The notes below the pieces were generated by a model. It was not told where the DNA came from. It made no database searches and saw only the letters and a list, made by a program, of their open reading frames with translations. From Aliidiomarina halalkaliphila (GTDB taxonomy: Bacteria > Pseudomonadota > Gammaproteobacteria > Enterobacterales > Alteromonadaceae), in assembly GCF_007096385.1 (NCBI RefSeq), contig NZ_VJWL01000002.1, positions 124,001 through 188,000 on the forward strand: DNA of 64,000 bases, written 5' to 3'. Of the stretch, positions 10,723 through 21,681 are shown in pieces; the stretch's first letter is position 1, and the number at the start of each line of letters is the position of its first letter. Position numbers and translations under genes: made by a program.

Positions 10723-12732
10723 ATGAGAAAGAAAATTAAACACCCGTTTAAAAATGCTGTAAGGCTGTTGTTTTCACTCGGATTTGTGCTTTCTTATAGC
10801 ACCAGTGCAGCCTTGCCTGACGATTATACACCGCGAGCAGAGCAGCGCGAGTGGTTCCTGGAAGCGGAACAACGAATCGAGCGCCGAGATTTCGAGCGTG
10901 CCCGCGAACTCATGGTTAAGCTAACCGACTATCCGTTGTTTCCATACTTGGAAGCGGCCTTTCTTGAACAAAACTTTTCTATCGCCAACGAACCCTTCGT
11001 GTTGGAATTTTTCGACGACTATGCAGGTACGCCGGCGGAACGCCAGTTGCGGACTGCATGGCTTAATTTTCTTCAGCGCCGGAATGATAGCGCGCGTTTT
11101 TTGCGAGACTACCGGCGGCAAGGGTCGGCGCATCTGCAGTGCTATTATTTGCGGGAGCGCTATCGGGATTTACAGCGGCAAGATGAGTCAGAATCCCGAG
11201 ACGCGGAGTTCGCGTCGTTATGGCAGGATGTGACCGAACAATGGCTGCATGGGCGCAGCCTACCTTCGGCCTGTGATCCTGTATTTTTAGCGTGGTCGAA
11301 TGCTGGGCATCGCAGTGATGAGGTGGTTTGGCAGCGCATTAAACTTGCTTTAGAAGCGCGGCAAACGGGGTTAGCCCGTTACCTCACGCGCTTTATGGAC
11401 GAAGATACGCGTTATTTAGCAGAGCTGATGCGTCGAGTGAATAGCTCACCTCAGGTGGTGCGCCGCTTCCAAGAGTTTCCCGGCGCTGATCCGCGCGAAG
11501 GCGAGATTGTGCTCTATGGTTTAGGGCGGCTGCGCTGGAGCAATCACGACGCCATGGTTACGGTATGGGAGCATTTTAAAGATAAATACCCGTTTAGTGA
11601 GCAAGAACGGGCACAGATGGAATCGGATATTGCGGTCACACTGGCCTTGCGAGGCGATGACCGAGCGCTGGACTATTTCCAACGCCTTGATCCAGCCCTA
11701 ATGAGCGATACCGCACGTCAATGGTATTTAACCGCACGTTTAGCCACGCGTAATTACAGTGCCATCGCAGAATTTATTGATCGTTTGCCCAACGACATTG
11801 CCGAACGTGGGCAATGGTTGTATTGGAAGGCGCGTGCCCAAGCAGAGTTGGGCAATTTCGATAGTGCGATGACCACCATGGAGCTGGCTGCACAACAGCG
11901 CAATTATTACGGATTCCTCGCCAGCGCACGCCTAAGTTTGATTCCGGAACTATCCCATGATGAGCCAGAGTTTTCTCCAGATGCACTGCAACAATTAGCG
12001 CAGTCACCAGCGGCTCAGCGAGCGTATGAATTTCGACAGCTAGAACGGTTTTTGGAAGCGCGCCGGGAATGGAATATGGTGCGGCACCACCTTGGTGACG
12101 ATGAACAAGTACTCGCGGCAATCTTGGCGTCGGAGTGGGGCTGGCATGATCAAGCTATCTTTGGTTTTGCGCAGTCGGGAGCACTTAATGATGTGCACCG
12201 GCGTTTTCCCTTAGGTTATTCTGATCTACTGCAAGAGCAGGCCGCACAAGCCAGTATTGATCCTGCCTGGGTGTTTGCCATCACCCGCCGAGAAAGCTCA
12301 TTCCAAGCCGATGCGGTATCGCCTGCTGGGGCCCGCGGGCTCATGCAAGTAATGCCCGCGACGGCGGAGTATTTGTTGCGCAACGCACCGGGACCATCAA
12401 GCCGAGTGCCCACTCAAACGCGGCTGTTTAACCCGGAAGAAAATGTACGTTTAGGCACGCAATACTTGGCAGATTTATTGCGCCGTACCGACGACAATTG
12501 GTTGCTAGCCACGGCAGCCTACAACGCCGGTATTTATCGTATGCAAGAGTGGTTGCCTAGCGAAAGCATGCCCGCGGATCTCTGGGTCGAAATGATTCCT
12601 TTCCAAGAAACGCGCGATTATGTCAAAGCAGTACTTGCCTATCAGCAAATTTATACGATGCTTTTAGGAAAAGATGCTAATGTATTAGCACCGTTGATTC
12701 GTATGCAAATTAATGGAAATAATCGAGGTTAA
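10723..12732 (+). CDS. slt: Soluble lytic murein transglycosylase (Slt70 type)
   Basis: Periplasmic enzyme cleaving the MurNAc-GlcNAc bond of peptidoglycan to form 1,6-anhydro ends. The 669-residue protein has a signal sequence (about residues 1-30, ending STSAA), a long alpha-superhelical U/L domain and a C-terminal goose-lysozyme-like domain. The catalytic Glu lies near residue 524 in TRRESSF, followed by GARGLMQVMPATA and the later TAAYNAGIYR segment typical of Slt. The ribosome site before 10723 is weak, but no better start preserves the signal peptide. The stop codon is one base from a parS-like palindrome. Confidence 0.95.
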   Translation: MRKKIKHPFKNAVRLLFSLGFVLSYSTSAALPDDYTPRAEQREWFLEAEQRIERRDFERARELMVKLTDYPLFPYLEAAFLEQNFSIANEPFVLEFFDDYAGTPAERQLRTAWLNFLQRRNDSARFLRDYRRQGSAHLQCYYLRERYRDLQRQDESESRDAEFASLWQDVTEQWLHGRSLPSACDPVFLAWSNAGHRSDEVVWQRIKLALEARQTGLARYLTRFMDEDTRYLAELMRRVNSSPQVVRRFQEFPGADPREGEIVLYGLGRLRWSNHDAMVTVWEHFKDKYPFSEQERAQMESDIAVTLALRGDDRALDYFQRLDPALMSDTARQWYLTARLATRNYSAIAEFIDRLPNDIAERGQWLYWKARAQAELGNFDSAMTTMELAAQQRNYYGFLASARLSLIPELSHDEPEFSPDALQQLAQSPAAQRAYEFRQLERFLEARREWNMVRHHLGDDEQVLAAILASEWGWHDQAIFGFAQSGALNDVHRRFPLGYSDLLQEQAAQASIDPAWVFAITRRESSFQADAVSPAGARGLMQVMPATAEYLLRNAPGPSSRVPTQTRLFNPEENVRLGTQYLADLLRRTDDNWLLATAAYNAGIYRMQEWLPSESMPADLWVEMIPFQETRDYVKAVLAYQQIYTMLLGKDANVLAPLIRMQINGNNRG

Positions 12733-12733
12733 A

Positions 12734-12749
12734 TGTTCCATATGGAACA
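12734..12749. promoter_or_regulatory. parS-like palindrome 2
   Basis: Perfect 16-bp palindrome TGTTCCATATGGAACA immediately after the slt stop codon. It differs from the parS consensus only in the two central bases (TA for CG). It shares TGTTCCAT and TGGAACA with the site at 6191. Candidate ParB site or site for a related regulator. Confidence 0.45.
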
Positions 12750-12821
12750 TCTAATGGCCATTTCCGCCACCATCCGAATCAGGCACTAATAAGAACATAA
12801 CGCCGAGGAAAGGCTCTAACC

Positions 12822-14321
12822 ATGCAAGTACGCGCCATACTGCGGATTCTTGGACTCCTAGTCGCTCTATTTAGCGTAACCATGTTACCTCCAGCGGTGC
12901 TCGCCTATTTCTATGAAGATGGCGGCGGCTGGGCATTTTTGTCTGCCTTTGTGGTGTCGCTGACCACAGGCTTTTTCCTTTGGTATCCCAATCGCAACTA
13001 CCGCCAAGAACTAAAAACTCGGGAAGGGTTTTTGATTGTCGTGATGTTCTGGGTCGTTCTCGGTACCGTGGGCGCCATTCCGTTTTGGATGCCCGACGCA
13101 CACACCTTAACGTTTACAGATAGTATGTTTGAGTCGTTCTCAGGTTTAACCACCACGGGCGCGACTATCCTCGTGGGCATCGATGAACTCCCGCACGCCT
13201 ATCGCTTTTATCGTCAGCAGTTGCAGTGGTTGGGCGGCATGGGGATTATCGTGTTGGCCGTGGCTATCCTGCCGTTATTAGGGATTGGTGGTATGCAGTT
13301 GTACCGCGCGGAGATCCCAGGACCAGTAAAAGACACCAAAATGACACCGCGCATCGCCGATACCGCGAAGCAACTCTGGTATATCTACTTAGCGCTTACC
13401 ATTGCCTGTGCACTGGCTTACTGGGCTGCTGGGATGACGCCTTTTAACGCCATTGGCCATGCGTTTTCCACGGTCGCCATTGGCGGATTCTCAACCCATG
13501 ATGCCAGTTTGGGTTATTACGATAACGCAATGATTCCTATGGTCGGGGTGCTTTTCCTGCTCATTGCGGCGGTCAACTTCTCTCTGCATTTTGCCGCCTT
13601 CCCGCGTATGAATCGCAAGCGCGTGGATGGACAAACCCATTACGATTGGCAGATGGGCTCGGTGCAAACCTATTTGCGTGACCCTGAATTCCGCGCCTTA
13701 ATTATTATCCAATTTAGTGTGATCGCCTTGGTGGTTACAACGTTGCTGTTTCACCAGCACTACGCAAATACCGTGGATAATTTCGTACACGGCATTTTCC
13801 AAGCCGTGAGTATTAGTACGACCGCAGGCTTTACCACTGCAGACTACACCTTGTGGCCGGTGTTTTTGCCGGTGGTTCTGATTTTCGCCAGCTTTATTGG
13901 GGGGAGTGCAGGCTCAACGGGCGGTGGTTTAAAAGTGGTGCGGGTACTCTTATTGTATCGCCAAGGGGTGCGGGAAATGAATCGCTTGGTGCACCCGAAA
14001 GGAGTGTTCACGGTGAAATATGGCAAACGACCCTTGCCCGATCGCGTGGTGCAGGCAGTATGGGGCTTTTTTGCCGCGTATGCGCTTTTGTTTGTGATTT
14101 TAATGCTGTTGTTCATCGCCACCGGTCTTGATGATTATTCCGCCTTTGGGGCGACGGCTGCAACGTTAAACAATCTAGGCCCGGGCTTGGGTGAGGTTGG
14201 TGCCAATTTTACGGCGGTGTCTGACTCGGGGAAATGGGTTGCTATCTTGGCCATGGTGTTCGGCCGATTAGAAATCTTCACCTTGCTGGTATTGTTCTCA
14301 CCCGCGTTTTGGAGGCAGTAA
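12822..14321 (+). CDS. trkH: Trk system potassium uptake protein TrkH
   Basis: Ion-translocating subunit of the Trk K+ uptake system in the inner membrane. The 499-residue protein is the usual length and is made of four repeated M1-P-M2 units; the pore loops with conserved Gly are visible at SGLTTTGATIL, STVAIGGFSTH, STTAGFTTADY and ATLNNLGPGLG. It converges on trkA, which encodes its NAD-binding regulator, an arrangement where the two partners face each other rather than share an operon. Strongly supported by family motifs. Confidence 0.96.
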   Translation: MQVRAILRILGLLVALFSVTMLPPAVLAYFYEDGGGWAFLSAFVVSLTTGFFLWYPNRNYRQELKTREGFLIVVMFWVVLGTVGAIPFWMPDAHTLTFTDSMFESFSGLTTTGATILVGIDELPHAYRFYRQQLQWLGGMGIIVLAVAILPLLGIGGMQLYRAEIPGPVKDTKMTPRIADTAKQLWYIYLALTIACALAYWAAGMTPFNAIGHAFSTVAIGGFSTHDASLGYYDNAMIPMVGVLFLLIAAVNFSLHFAAFPRMNRKRVDGQTHYDWQMGSVQTYLRDPEFRALIIIQFSVIALVVTTLLFHQHYANTVDNFVHGIFQAVSISTTAGFTTADYTLWPVFLPVVLIFASFIGGSAGSTGGGLKVVRVLLLYRQGVREMNRLVHPKGVFTVKYGKRPLPDRVVQAVWGFFAAYALLFVILMLLFIATGLDDYSAFGATAATLNNLGPGLGEVGANFTAVSDSGKWVAILAMVFGRLEIFTLLVLFSPAFWRQ

Positions 14322-14380
14322 TCAACGCTCCGCGTTAGTTGGGTGTTGATATCTGCTTGGTTTCCGGGCTCCGGGATTCT

Positions 14381-14403
14381 GGCCAACGCGGTGCGTTGGC
14401 TAC
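14381..14403. repeat. Solo palindromic repeat between trkH and trkA
   Basis: GGCCAACGCGGTGCGTTGGC plus flanking TAC lies between the convergent trkH and trkA stops. The same CCAACGC-NNN-GCGTTGG module ends the composite repeats at 7261 and 38317 and occurs at 38050. It lacks a T run, so it is better described as a REP-like element than a terminator. Confidence 0.65.
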
Positions 14404-14416
14404 CTAGGGGTTGGGG

Positions 14417-15796
14417 TTAGAAATAGAGCGCGCCAGGGGCAAATAAGCGTTCGATTTCACTCACGTATTTCTTATCCACCAAGAATAAAATCACGTGGTC
14501 ATCCGACTGAATTAGCGTGTCATCGTGGGCGATGAGCACTTCGCTGCCGCGCACCACGGCACCAATGGTTGAACCCGGCGGAAGTTTTAATTCACCCACT
14601 TCACGGCCCACCACCTGGGAGGTGTTTTCATCACCTCGGGCGACGGCTTCAATAGCCTCTGCGGCCCCGCGACGGAGCGAATAAGCATTGGCAAAGTCAC
14701 TGCGGTGAATATGCCGCAGCAGCGCGGAAATGGTCGCTTGTTGGGGTGAAATCGCGATATCAATATCACCCCCTTGCACTAAATCCACATAGGCACTGCG
14801 TTGAATCAACACCATGGTTTTCTTTGCGCCCATGCGTTTTGCGAGTAACGCCGACATAATGTTGGCTTCATCGTCGTTGGTGACGGAAATAAATACATCG
14901 ATATCTTCAATACGCTCTTCGCTGAGCATCTGTTGATCCGAGGCATCGCCATGCAGCACGAGGGTATTATCAAGCTGGGCACTGAGCTCTTCGGCGCGAT
15001 GTAAACTCAGTTCAATCAGTTTCACACGATGGCTGGATTCAAGCTGGCGCGCCAAACCCGCTCCAATGTTACCGCCACCGACGATCATGACCCGTTTGTA
15101 GTGGGCTTCCCGTGGCTGCAATTCATCCATTACGGCCCGGATATGCTTGGTATCGGCGACAAAGAACACTTCGTCGTCGGCTTCAATAATGGTACTGCCG
15201 AGGGGACGAATCGGGCGACCTTGGCGGAAAATAGCCGCCACTCGCGTATCGATATTCGGAATATGTTTGCGCAAGGTCGCAATGGCATGACCGACAAGCT
15301 TGCCGCCATAAGACGCGCGCACTGCAACCAGGCTCACTTTGCCGTCGGCAAACTCCAGTACTTGCAGGGCGCCGGGGTAATCGATCAGGCGTTTGATATA
15401 ACTGGTCACGAGTTGTTCGGGTGAAATGATATGGTCAACTGGAAGTTGCTCTTTACGGAACAATTGGTCGTGATACTTGGTGTATTGTTCAGAACGGATG
15501 CGTGCGATTTTCAGCGGACAATTAAAAATACTGTGGGCGACCTGGCAGGCCAGCATATTCACTTCATCAAGACTACTTACCGCAACGAGCATATCCGCAT
15601 CATCTGCACCGGCGCTGCGCAATACGTCGGGGTGTGCGCCATTACCCTGAATAACCCGCAGGTCGTACTTATCCTGCAGCTCATTTAGCATGTCGCGGTT
15701 TGGATCAATCACGGTAATTTCATTGCGTTCGCTCACCAAGCTTTCCGCCAAGGTGGCGCCCACTTGTCCCGCTCCCACGATAATGATCTTTTTCAT
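14417..15796 (-). CDS. trkA: Trk system potassium transporter regulatory subunit TrkA
   Basis: Peripheral cytoplasmic subunit that gates TrkH in response to NAD(H)/nucleotides. The 459-residue protein contains two RCK units: Rossmann motif [10 protein letters not shown] at residues 8-17 with a first TrkA-C domain, and a second motif [10 protein letters not shown] near residue 240 followed by another TrkA-C domain, as in E. coli TrkA. It is upstream of rsmB-fmt-def in genome order but transcribed in the same direction, 36 bases after rsmB ends, so it is probably the last gene of the def-fmt-rsmB-trkA operon. Confidence 0.96.
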   Translation of the reverse strand: MKKIIIVGAGQVGATLAESLVSERNEITVIDPNRDMLNELQDKYDLRVIQGNGAHPDVLRSAGADDADMLVAVSSLDEVNMLACQVAHSIFNCPLKIARIRSEQYTKYHDQLFRKEQLPVDHIISPEQLVTSYIKRLIDYPGALQVLEFADGKVSLVAVRASYGGKLVGHAIATLRKHIPNIDTRVAAIFRQGRPIRPLGSTIIEADDEVFFVADTKHIRAVMDELQPREAHYKRVMIVGGGNIGAGLARQLESSHRVKLIELSLHRAEELSAQLDNTLVLHGDASDQQMLSEERIEDIDVFISVTNDDEANIMSALLAKRMGAKKTMVLIQRSAYVDLVQGGDIDIAISPQQATISALLRHIHRSDFANAYSLRRGAAEAIEAVARGDENTSQVVGREVGELKLPPGSTIGAVVRGSEVLIAHDDTLIQSDDHVILFLVDKKYVSEIERLFAPGALYF

Positions 15797-15832
15797 TGAG
15801 GTGAATCGCCTTTATTCTTATTTGCGTTCAGC

Positions 15833-17149
15833 TTACGCCGAATCTGCAGTTTTTTCGAGCACACAGTAATAAAATCCATCACCAGACTCCGGCTCCGGAA
15901 GGAGTTGCCAATCGTGCTCAGACGCATGCTCGATTGGGACTACCCGCGCATCCTTTACTGTAGTCAGAAACTTTTGAATTTGCTTGGTATTTTCATCCGG
16001 TAATACGGAACAGGTGGCATACACCAGACGACCACCCACCTTTAGGAGTGCCCATTGGGCATGAAGAATCCGCTCTTGCAGCGCCACTAGGGCATCGATA
16101 TCGGTGGCTCGCCGCAACCATTTGATATCCGGATGTCGGCGGATAACGCCGGTAGCGGAGCAGGGAGCATCCAATAAAATTCGGTCATAACACGCGTTAT
16201 CCCACCACTCACTTGGGTCGGCGGCATCACCACAAATCACGGTGGCTTCGAGCTGCAAGCGCGCGAGGTTTTCATGGACTCTATTCAAGCGTGCAGCGTC
16301 GAAGTCGAGGGCATGCACAATGGCATCCGGGGTGCGTTCTAATATATGCGCGGTTTTCCCACCTGGAGCGGCGCAGGCATCAAGAATGCGCTCGCCCGGT
16401 TGCGCATCGAGTAGATGCGCCGCAAATTGCGCGGATCTATCTTGTACTGACACGTGGCCGTCAGCAAAGCCCGGTAGTTGGGTAACATCCCTTGCCGTCG
16501 GTAAGCGGATGGCATCGAGTGCCTGAGTATCGGTGACGGCATCAATGCCTTGCTCAGCAAGTAGAGCAAGATACTGGTCGCGAGAAGTTTTGCTGTGATT
16601 TACTCGTAGCCACAACGGCGGCGCCATATTATTACGGGTACACACTTGTTCCCATTGTTCAGGATAGGCGGCTTCTAAGCGGCGTTGTAACCAACCGGGA
16701 TGATCGGTACGTAACCCGGCACTTTTGGCTTGCTCGCTTTTCAGTGCTTGCTCGAGCGTTTCTTCCTGGCGCTGAAATGAACGCAGTACCCCATTTACCA
16801 TGCCTTTAAGCGACGCTTGTTTGAGCAACATGGTGGCATTGACGGTTTCACCAATGGCCGCGTGAGCTGGTGTGCGCATATCCCGTAACTGCACGATACC
16901 GACCACCAACAGATAGTGGGCAATCCGTACCTTGTTTTTCAGTGGCTTGTCGACGAGTGCGCGAATAAACCATTCGTAGGTGGGCAAAAAGCGCAACGCT
17001 TGGTAACACATGGCTTGCGTAAAGGCAGCGTCGCTTGCGGAGAGTGCCTGGGTGGTATCGGGTAAGGCTTGGCTCAATGAGCGCCCTTGCTCGATAACCT
17101 GAAATAACGCCTGAGCGGCAGCAGCACGGGCATTCGCCGGCTTACTCAT
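15833..17149 (-). CDS. rsmB: 16S rRNA (cytosine-967-C5)-methyltransferase
   Basis: SAM-dependent enzyme making m5C967 in 16S rRNA. The 438-residue protein has an N-terminal NusB-like RNA-binding domain (about 1-140) and a C-terminal Rossmann methyltransferase domain. The SAM site [15 protein letters not shown] and both signature Cys motifs, DAPCSATGV and YATCSV, are visible. It overlaps the end of fmt by 8 bases, the standard def-fmt-rsmB arrangement (rsmB is also called sun). Confidence 0.96.
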   Translation of the reverse strand: MSKPANARAAAAQALFQVIEQGRSLSQALPDTTQALSASDAAFTQAMCYQALRFLPTYEWFIRALVDKPLKNKVRIAHYLLVVGIVQLRDMRTPAHAAIGETVNATMLLKQASLKGMVNGVLRSFQRQEETLEQALKSEQAKSAGLRTDHPGWLQRRLEAAYPEQWEQVCTRNNMAPPLWLRVNHSKTSRDQYLALLAEQGIDAVTDTQALDAIRLPTARDVTQLPGFADGHVSVQDRSAQFAAHLLDAQPGERILDACAAPGGKTAHILERTPDAIVHALDFDAARLNRVHENLARLQLEATVICGDAADPSEWWDNACYDRILLDAPCSATGVIRRHPDIKWLRRATDIDALVALQERILHAQWALLKVGGRLVYATCSVLPDENTKQIQKFLTTVKDARVVPIEHASEHDWQLLPEPESGDGFYYCVLEKTADSA

Positions 17150-18104
17150 CGCGCACCAGCTTATTGGTAAGCACTAGGCCGGGTGCAAATTCTTCGCGGC
17201 GGGCATTTAGTATGTCCGCTGCCAACATCGGTTTCTTGCCGGGCGGTTGCAAGCGCTCTAAATTTAACGCACGCTCACCACAGGCGATTAAGATGCCGTG
17301 CTTATCGGCCCTTAAAATTGTACCTGGAGGTGCAGCAAGGGGATGATCCAACACTTGTGACCGCCATACCTTGATGGGTTGACCATGGAACAAAAAGCTA
17401 GAACCCGGCCACGGATTAAATGCCCGCACGCACCGTTCAATAAAGGCTGCCGAGTCGTTCCAATCAATAGCGCCCTCGGCTTTGGTGAGCTTTTTCGCGT
17501 AGGTCGCCAATTTATCTTCTTGGGGTGTAGGGCGGATATCTCCGGTATTTAGGGCCCGTAAGGTTTCAATCAGCGTAGGCGGGCCAAGTTTTGCGAGTTT
17601 TTCATATAAGCTGGCAGAGGTGTCAGTTTTGCAAATCATAATATGAGACTTCGCCAGCATGGGGCCCGTATCTAAACCTTCGTCCATTTGCATAATGGTA
17701 ACGCCGGTTTCGCGGTCGCCTGCCCAAATCGCTCTCTGAATCGGTGCTGCTCCGCGCCACCGAGGAAGTAAAGATCCATGCACGTTAATGCAGCCAAAGC
17801 GAGGGGTGTCGAGCACAGCCTTGGGTAACAATAAGCCATAAGCCACCACAACCATCACATCGGCTTGATAACTAGCTAACTGAGATTGGGCTTCCGCGCT
17901 TTTTAACGACTCCGGTTGCTCCACGGGAATCTCATGTTTGAGCGCGAGTTCTTTTACCGCACTGGCTTGGAGTTTTTTCCCGCGGCCGGCAGGGCGATCC
18001 GGTTGCGTGTATACACCCACAACCTCCATGTCGCTTGTATCAAGAAGCGCCTGTAAATGGCGGGCTGCAAAATCTGGTGTTCCAGCGAATAATACACGCA
18101 CCAA
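17142..18104 (-). CDS. fmt: Methionyl-tRNA formyltransferase
   Basis: Transfers formyl from 10-formyl-THF to Met-tRNAfMet for translation initiation. The 320-residue protein has the formyltransferase domain first, with the catalytic [15 protein letters not shown] segment and the downstream Asp in [12 protein letters not shown], then a C-terminal OB-like tRNA-binding domain from about residue 205. It sits 9 bases after def and overlaps rsmB, so production is coupled to the deformylase that reverses its effect on nascent chains. Confidence 0.97.
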   Translation of the reverse strand: MVRVLFAGTPDFAARHLQALLDTSDMEVVGVYTQPDRPAGRGKKLQASAVKELALKHEIPVEQPESLKSAEAQSQLASYQADVMVVVAYGLLLPKAVLDTPRFGCINVHGSLLPRWRGAAPIQRAIWAGDRETGVTIMQMDEGLDTGPMLAKSHIMICKTDTSASLYEKLAKLGPPTLIETLRALNTGDIRPTPQEDKLATYAKKLTKAEGAIDWNDSAAFIERCVRAFNPWPGSSFLFHGQPIKVWRSQVLDHPLAAPPGTILRADKHGILIACGERALNLERLQPPGKKPMLAADILNARREEFAPGLVLTNKLVRDE

Positions 18105-18113
18105 TAAGTTTCC

Positions 18114-18626
18114 TTAAGCAAGCTTCGCGGCGAGGCGGGCTTCTTTTTCTAGTTTCTTCCGAATACGATCACGTTTGAGGGGTGATAAATAATCCACAAA
18201 CAGCTTTCCATTTAAATGGTCGAGCTCATGTTGAACACAAATAGATAGCAGGCCTTCCGCTTCCATCTCAAAGTGTTCACCGTTGCGGTCTTGGGCCCGT
18301 ACGCGAATTTTGCCGGCCCGTTCCACTTTGGCAAACACATTAGGAAAGCTTAAACAGCCTTCTTCGTTTTCAAAGAGGCCGTCTTTTTCAATAATTTCTG
18401 GATTAATAAATACCAATGGCTCAGGTTTCTCGTCGCCGCAGTCCGCAATAAAAAAGCGTTGATGCACGTCGACTTGAGTGGCGGCTAAACCCACGCCTTG
18501 AGAGTCGTACATGGTTTCGAACATGTCATCAATGGTTTCGCGTAATGCGTCATCCACCTGCTCTACAGGCTTTGCGACGGTGCGCAGGCGCTCGTCTGGA
18601 TACTTCAAAATTGTCATCTTAGCCAT
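18114..18626 (-). CDS. def: Peptide deformylase
   Basis: Fe2+-dependent hydrolase that removes the N-formyl group from new polypeptides. All three family motifs are present in the 170-residue protein: [16 protein letters not shown] (metal-binding Cys) and QHELDHLNG (two metal-binding His and the catalytic Glu). It heads def-fmt-rsmB-trkA and is divergent from dprA across 225 bases. In many gammaproteobacteria a LysM-domain gene lies between def and dprA; none is present here. Confidence 0.97.
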   Translation of the reverse strand: MAKMTILKYPDERLRTVAKPVEQVDDALRETIDDMFETMYDSQGVGLAATQVDVHQRFFIADCGDEKPEPLVFINPEIIEKDGLFENEEGCLSFPNVFAKVERAGKIRVRAQDRNGEHFEMEAEGLLSICVQHELDHLNGKLFVDYLSPLKRDRIRKKLEKEARLAAKLA

Positions 18627-18851
18627 AGCTTCGCTACTACCTCACACTCTCTGCACGGTTCTCTTGGTATTCATGGGCGCTTACCGCCAATTATCGGCAG
18701 CTTAGGGGCCAAGCATGAATTACTCACGGTGGATCTCTAATTTTAACGGGAATAAGGCTGAAAAGACAGGTTTTCGCTTGTTCAATCACCGGATTTAGTG
18801 CATATCCATGATAGGAAATATCGATTGCCCACGTGACTTCAAGGATGAATC

Positions 18852-19979
18852 ATGCTTTATGCTGAGAACGTACACCCGAATACCCTAAACCAATGGCTGC
18901 GCTTACACTTCACCCCGCTAAAACTAAAACGACTGTTACGGGATCAATGGGCGGGGTTTGAGGGTATGGACGTCCACCAACCTCTCGCGGCCTTGCCTCT
19001 ATTTTGGCGCGAGAAGCTCGCGGACATTTCCGACGACGTGATGGCTCGAGATGTGCGTCGTTTGCAACGTTGGTTGGACGCCGATGAGCGCAACCGCGTC
19101 CTTACCCGGCAAAGTCCGGAATTTCCGTTACACCTAAAGGAAATCGACGATGGGCCATGGTTGTTGTTCGTGAGTGGCGATCTCTCTTTCTTACAGCGTC
19201 CGGCCATTGCTATTGTGGGGAGCCGCAAAGCAACGCCGATGGGAATCAGCCTTGCGGAAGAGTTTAGCAAGGGGTTGGGGGCGCAGCGGCTGTGTGTGGT
19301 GAGTGGCATGGCCATGGGCATTGATGCGGCCGCCCATCGCGCCGCACTCGCGCATGGCTTTGCCAGCATAGGTGTGCTCGGTTGTGGTATCGACCGCGTT
19401 TATCCGGCACGACACCGGGCGCTATACGGCGACATGCGGGAACAAGGCTTACTCATCAGCGAATATTTACCGGGAGAGGCACCACGGGTTGAACGATTTC
19501 CCCAGCGTAATCGTATAATAAGTGGGCTCAGTAAAGGTGTGTTAGTAGTGGAAGCGAATATTCGCAGCGGTTCGTTACAAACCGCAAAGCACGCGCTGGA
19601 ACAAAATCGCAATGTGTATGCGTTACCCGGCGCGATTCGAAATCCTGCAGCGGAAGGCTGTAACCGCTTGATTCAACAGGGTGCAACTTTGGTGACTTGC
19701 GTTGATGACATCCTCCAAGATTATCCAACTCAAGAAGTGTTGTGGCCGGTCGATAATTTAAACAACGAAGTTTTTTCAGAAAAGCCGTCGAATTTTCTTG
19801 AAACGGGCTTGGCAAACCCCCATTTATTAGCTAACGTGGATTTTGAGACCACTGCCCTTGAGGTACTCATTGCGAGAAGTGGGTTAGGGGTCTCAGATGT
19901 AGTCAACCAGCTCATCAGTCTCGAGTTGGCTGGATGGATTAAGCAAGTACCTGGCGGTTACGTCAGGGTGAGGAGGTAG
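18852..19979 (+). CDS. dprA: DNA-processing protein DprA
   Basis: Single-strand DNA-binding protein that loads RecA on incoming DNA during natural transformation and is widely present in non-competent species too. The 375-residue protein has an N-terminal helical region, the central Rossmann-like domain with [26 protein letters not shown] and [12 protein letters not shown], and a C-terminal winged-helix domain (about 310-375). The ATG follows an AAGGA ribosome site. It leads the dprA-smg-yrdD-tsaC-hemF gene series. Confidence 0.95.
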   Translation: MLYAENVHPNTLNQWLRLHFTPLKLKRLLRDQWAGFEGMDVHQPLAALPLFWREKLADISDDVMARDVRRLQRWLDADERNRVLTRQSPEFPLHLKEIDDGPWLLFVSGDLSFLQRPAIAIVGSRKATPMGISLAEEFSKGLGAQRLCVVSGMAMGIDAAAHRAALAHGFASIGVLGCGIDRVYPARHRALYGDMREQGLLISEYLPGEAPRVERFPQRNRIISGLSKGVLVVEANIRSGSLQTAKHALEQNRNVYALPGAIRNPAAEGCNRLIQQGATLVTCVDDILQDYPTQEVLWPVDNLNNEVFSEKPSNFLETGLANPHLLANVDFETTALEVLIARSGLGVSDVVNQLISLELAGWIKQVPGGYVRVRR

Positions 19980-19984
19980 GAGTT

Positions 19985-20461
19985 ATGTTCGAGATTCTCA
20001 TGTACCTCTTTGAAAACTACGTCCATTCTGAAATGGAAGTGGTTGTGGACCACGATGAATTGACTGACGAGCTGACCCGTGCCGGTTTCCATGAACAGGA
20101 AATTGGGAAGGCACTCGCTTGGTTAGAGCGATTAGCTGATTTGCAGGACAGTAAGGACAGCCCTTACTTAACGCAAGCGGCACCGGTTGTCTCATTTCGT
20201 GCGTACACGCCCGAAGAACTGGCACGTCTCGACGTCCAGTCACGTGGCTTTCTCATGTATTTAGAGCAAATCGGGGTGCTCGATTTCACGACTCGGGAAA
20301 TGGTTGTTGACCGAGTGATGGAGCTCGATACACCGCAATTTTGTTTGGATGATTTGAAGTGGGTCATTCTCATGGTCTTGTTTAATGTACCTGGTCATGA
20401 AGATGCTTACAGCCAAATGGAAGATTTGCTATTTGAAGAGCCTCAGGGATACATGCACTAA
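19985..20461 (+). CDS. smg: Smg family protein (DUF494)
   Basis: Member of the Smg/DUF494 family, a 158-residue cytoplasmic protein conserved next to dprA in beta- and gammaproteobacteria. The acidic N-terminal segment beginning [13 protein letters not shown] and the C-terminal [17 protein letters not shown] segment are characteristic. The start is 5 bases after the dprA stop with a GGAG ribosome site overlapping that junction, so it is in the same operon. The biochemical function of the family is not established. Confidence 0.93.
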   Translation: MFEILMYLFENYVHSEMEVVVDHDELTDELTRAGFHEQEIGKALAWLERLADLQDSKDSPYLTQAAPVVSFRAYTPEELARLDVQSRGFLMYLEQIGVLDFTTREMVVDRVMELDTPQFCLDDLKWVILMVLFNVPGHEDAYSQMEDLLFEEPQGYMH

Positions 20462-20475
20462 ACGCAGGAACCCTG

Positions 20476-21042
20476 ATGACTCCAACACATCTATTTGACG
20501 CGTCGGATCGTAAAGATGAGCGCGACGAGCCTTGTCCGCGCTGCGGCAGCCCAGTAAAACTTAAGCACACCGGCCACCACTCGTTCTGGGGCTGCAGTGC
20601 TTATCCTGGCTGCGACTATACCCAATCACTGCATGAAACCGGGGATTTTGAACCACAATCCTTGCCGGGGGAGCAGTGTCCTGAATGCGGCTCCGACTTG
20701 TTGCTGAAGAAGGGGCGTTACGGCTTTTTTGTGGGTTGTAGTAGCTTTCCGTCATGCCATTTTATGTTGGATCCGACCGCTCCCAAACAGACCGAAAGTG
20801 CCGCAGCACCGACCTGTCCCGCCTGTAGCAAAGGGAAACTTGTGCAACGGGCAAGTAAGCGCGGGAAAATATTTTATGCCTGCGATCGTTATCCAAAATG
20901 TGACTATGCGTTGAATGAACCACCGGTAGCGCAAAACTGCCCACAATGTGGTTGGGGCGTACTGGAAAAACGGGAGGGCGTTCAAGGTCACTATCTACGC
21001 TGTCCGCAAAAATCATGCGGATACAAGTCAGAATCCGTATAA
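20476..21042 (+). CDS. yrdD: Topoisomerase-type zinc-ribbon protein (YrdD-like)
   Basis: Small protein composed of four zinc ribbons like those in the C-terminal tail of DNA topoisomerase I, without a catalytic domain. In 188 residues the Cys clusters are CPRCG...CSAYPGC, CPECG...CSSFPSC, CPACS...CDRYPKC and CPQCG...CPQKSCG. Each probably binds one Zn2+ with four Cys, and the protein likely contacts single-stranded DNA or RNA, though no specific role is known. Located between smg and tsaC as in E. coli and Vibrio. Confidence 0.9.
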   Translation: MTPTHLFDASDRKDERDEPCPRCGSPVKLKHTGHHSFWGCSAYPGCDYTQSLHETGDFEPQSLPGEQCPECGSDLLLKKGRYGFFVGCSSFPSCHFMLDPTAPKQTESAAAPTCPACSKGKLVQRASKRGKIFYACDRYPKCDYALNEPPVAQNCPQCGWGVLEKREGVQGHYLRCPQKSCGYKSESV

Positions 21043-21096
21043 TATCCGCCATGATAACGATGAACACGCGCAAGTAGTTGCGCGAGAGGGGATATT

Positions 21097-21681
21097 GTGA
21101 ACTCACCGATCGATACTATGCAGTCCGATACCGACCCATTTGCGCAAGCACGCACTGCGATTGCTGAGCACGGGCTGATTGCCTATCCCACGGAAGCAGT
21201 GTTTGGTTTAGGCTGTGCGCCATACGACGAACTGGCGGTACGCAAGCTCTTAGCCCTGAAACAACGGCCCGAACACAAAGGTTTGATTCTCATCGCCGCG
21301 GATTACAGTCAGCTACTTGATTACGTTGATGACAGTAAGATTCCTCAAGATATGCGCTTTTCGGTGTTCTCCCATTGGCCTGGACCGGTCACATTAGTGC
21401 TTCCAGCCCGCGCCGACGTACCCCGGTATTTGCGCGGTGATTTTGATACCATTGCGGTGCGTGTCACTGCATTTGAGCCAGTGCGGCAATTGTGTCGGGC
21501 TTTAAAAACACCGTTAGTCTCAACGTCGGCCAACCGCTCCGGCGAGCCGCCCTTGCGCACCGCGAACGACGTGCGCACAGAGCTCGGTACCGATATCGCT
21601 TGGATTATGGATGGCCCTACCGGGGGTCGTGAACAACCGTCGATGATTATCAATCCGCTAACCGGAGAAACCTTACGATGA
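21097..21681 (+). CDS. tsaC: L-threonylcarbamoyladenylate synthase TsaC
   Basis: Makes threonylcarbamoyl-AMP from threonine, bicarbonate and ATP, the first step in t6A37 tRNA modification. The 194-residue YrdC-like domain contains [13 protein letters not shown], the [12 protein letters not shown] nucleotide-site segment and [11 protein letters not shown]. It starts with GTG preceded by GAGAGGGG; a 7-bp hairpin (21067-21084) sits directly upstream of that ribosome site and might modulate translation. Its 3' end overlaps hemF by four bases (ATGA), indicating coupling. Confidence 0.95.
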   Translation: MNSPIDTMQSDTDPFAQARTAIAEHGLIAYPTEAVFGLGCAPYDELAVRKLLALKQRPEHKGLILIAADYSQLLDYVDDSKIPQDMRFSVFSHWPGPVTLVLPARADVPRYLRGDFDTIAVRVTAFEPVRQLCRALKTPLVSTSANRSGEPPLRTANDVRTELGTDIAWIMDGPTGGREQPSMIINPLTGETLR

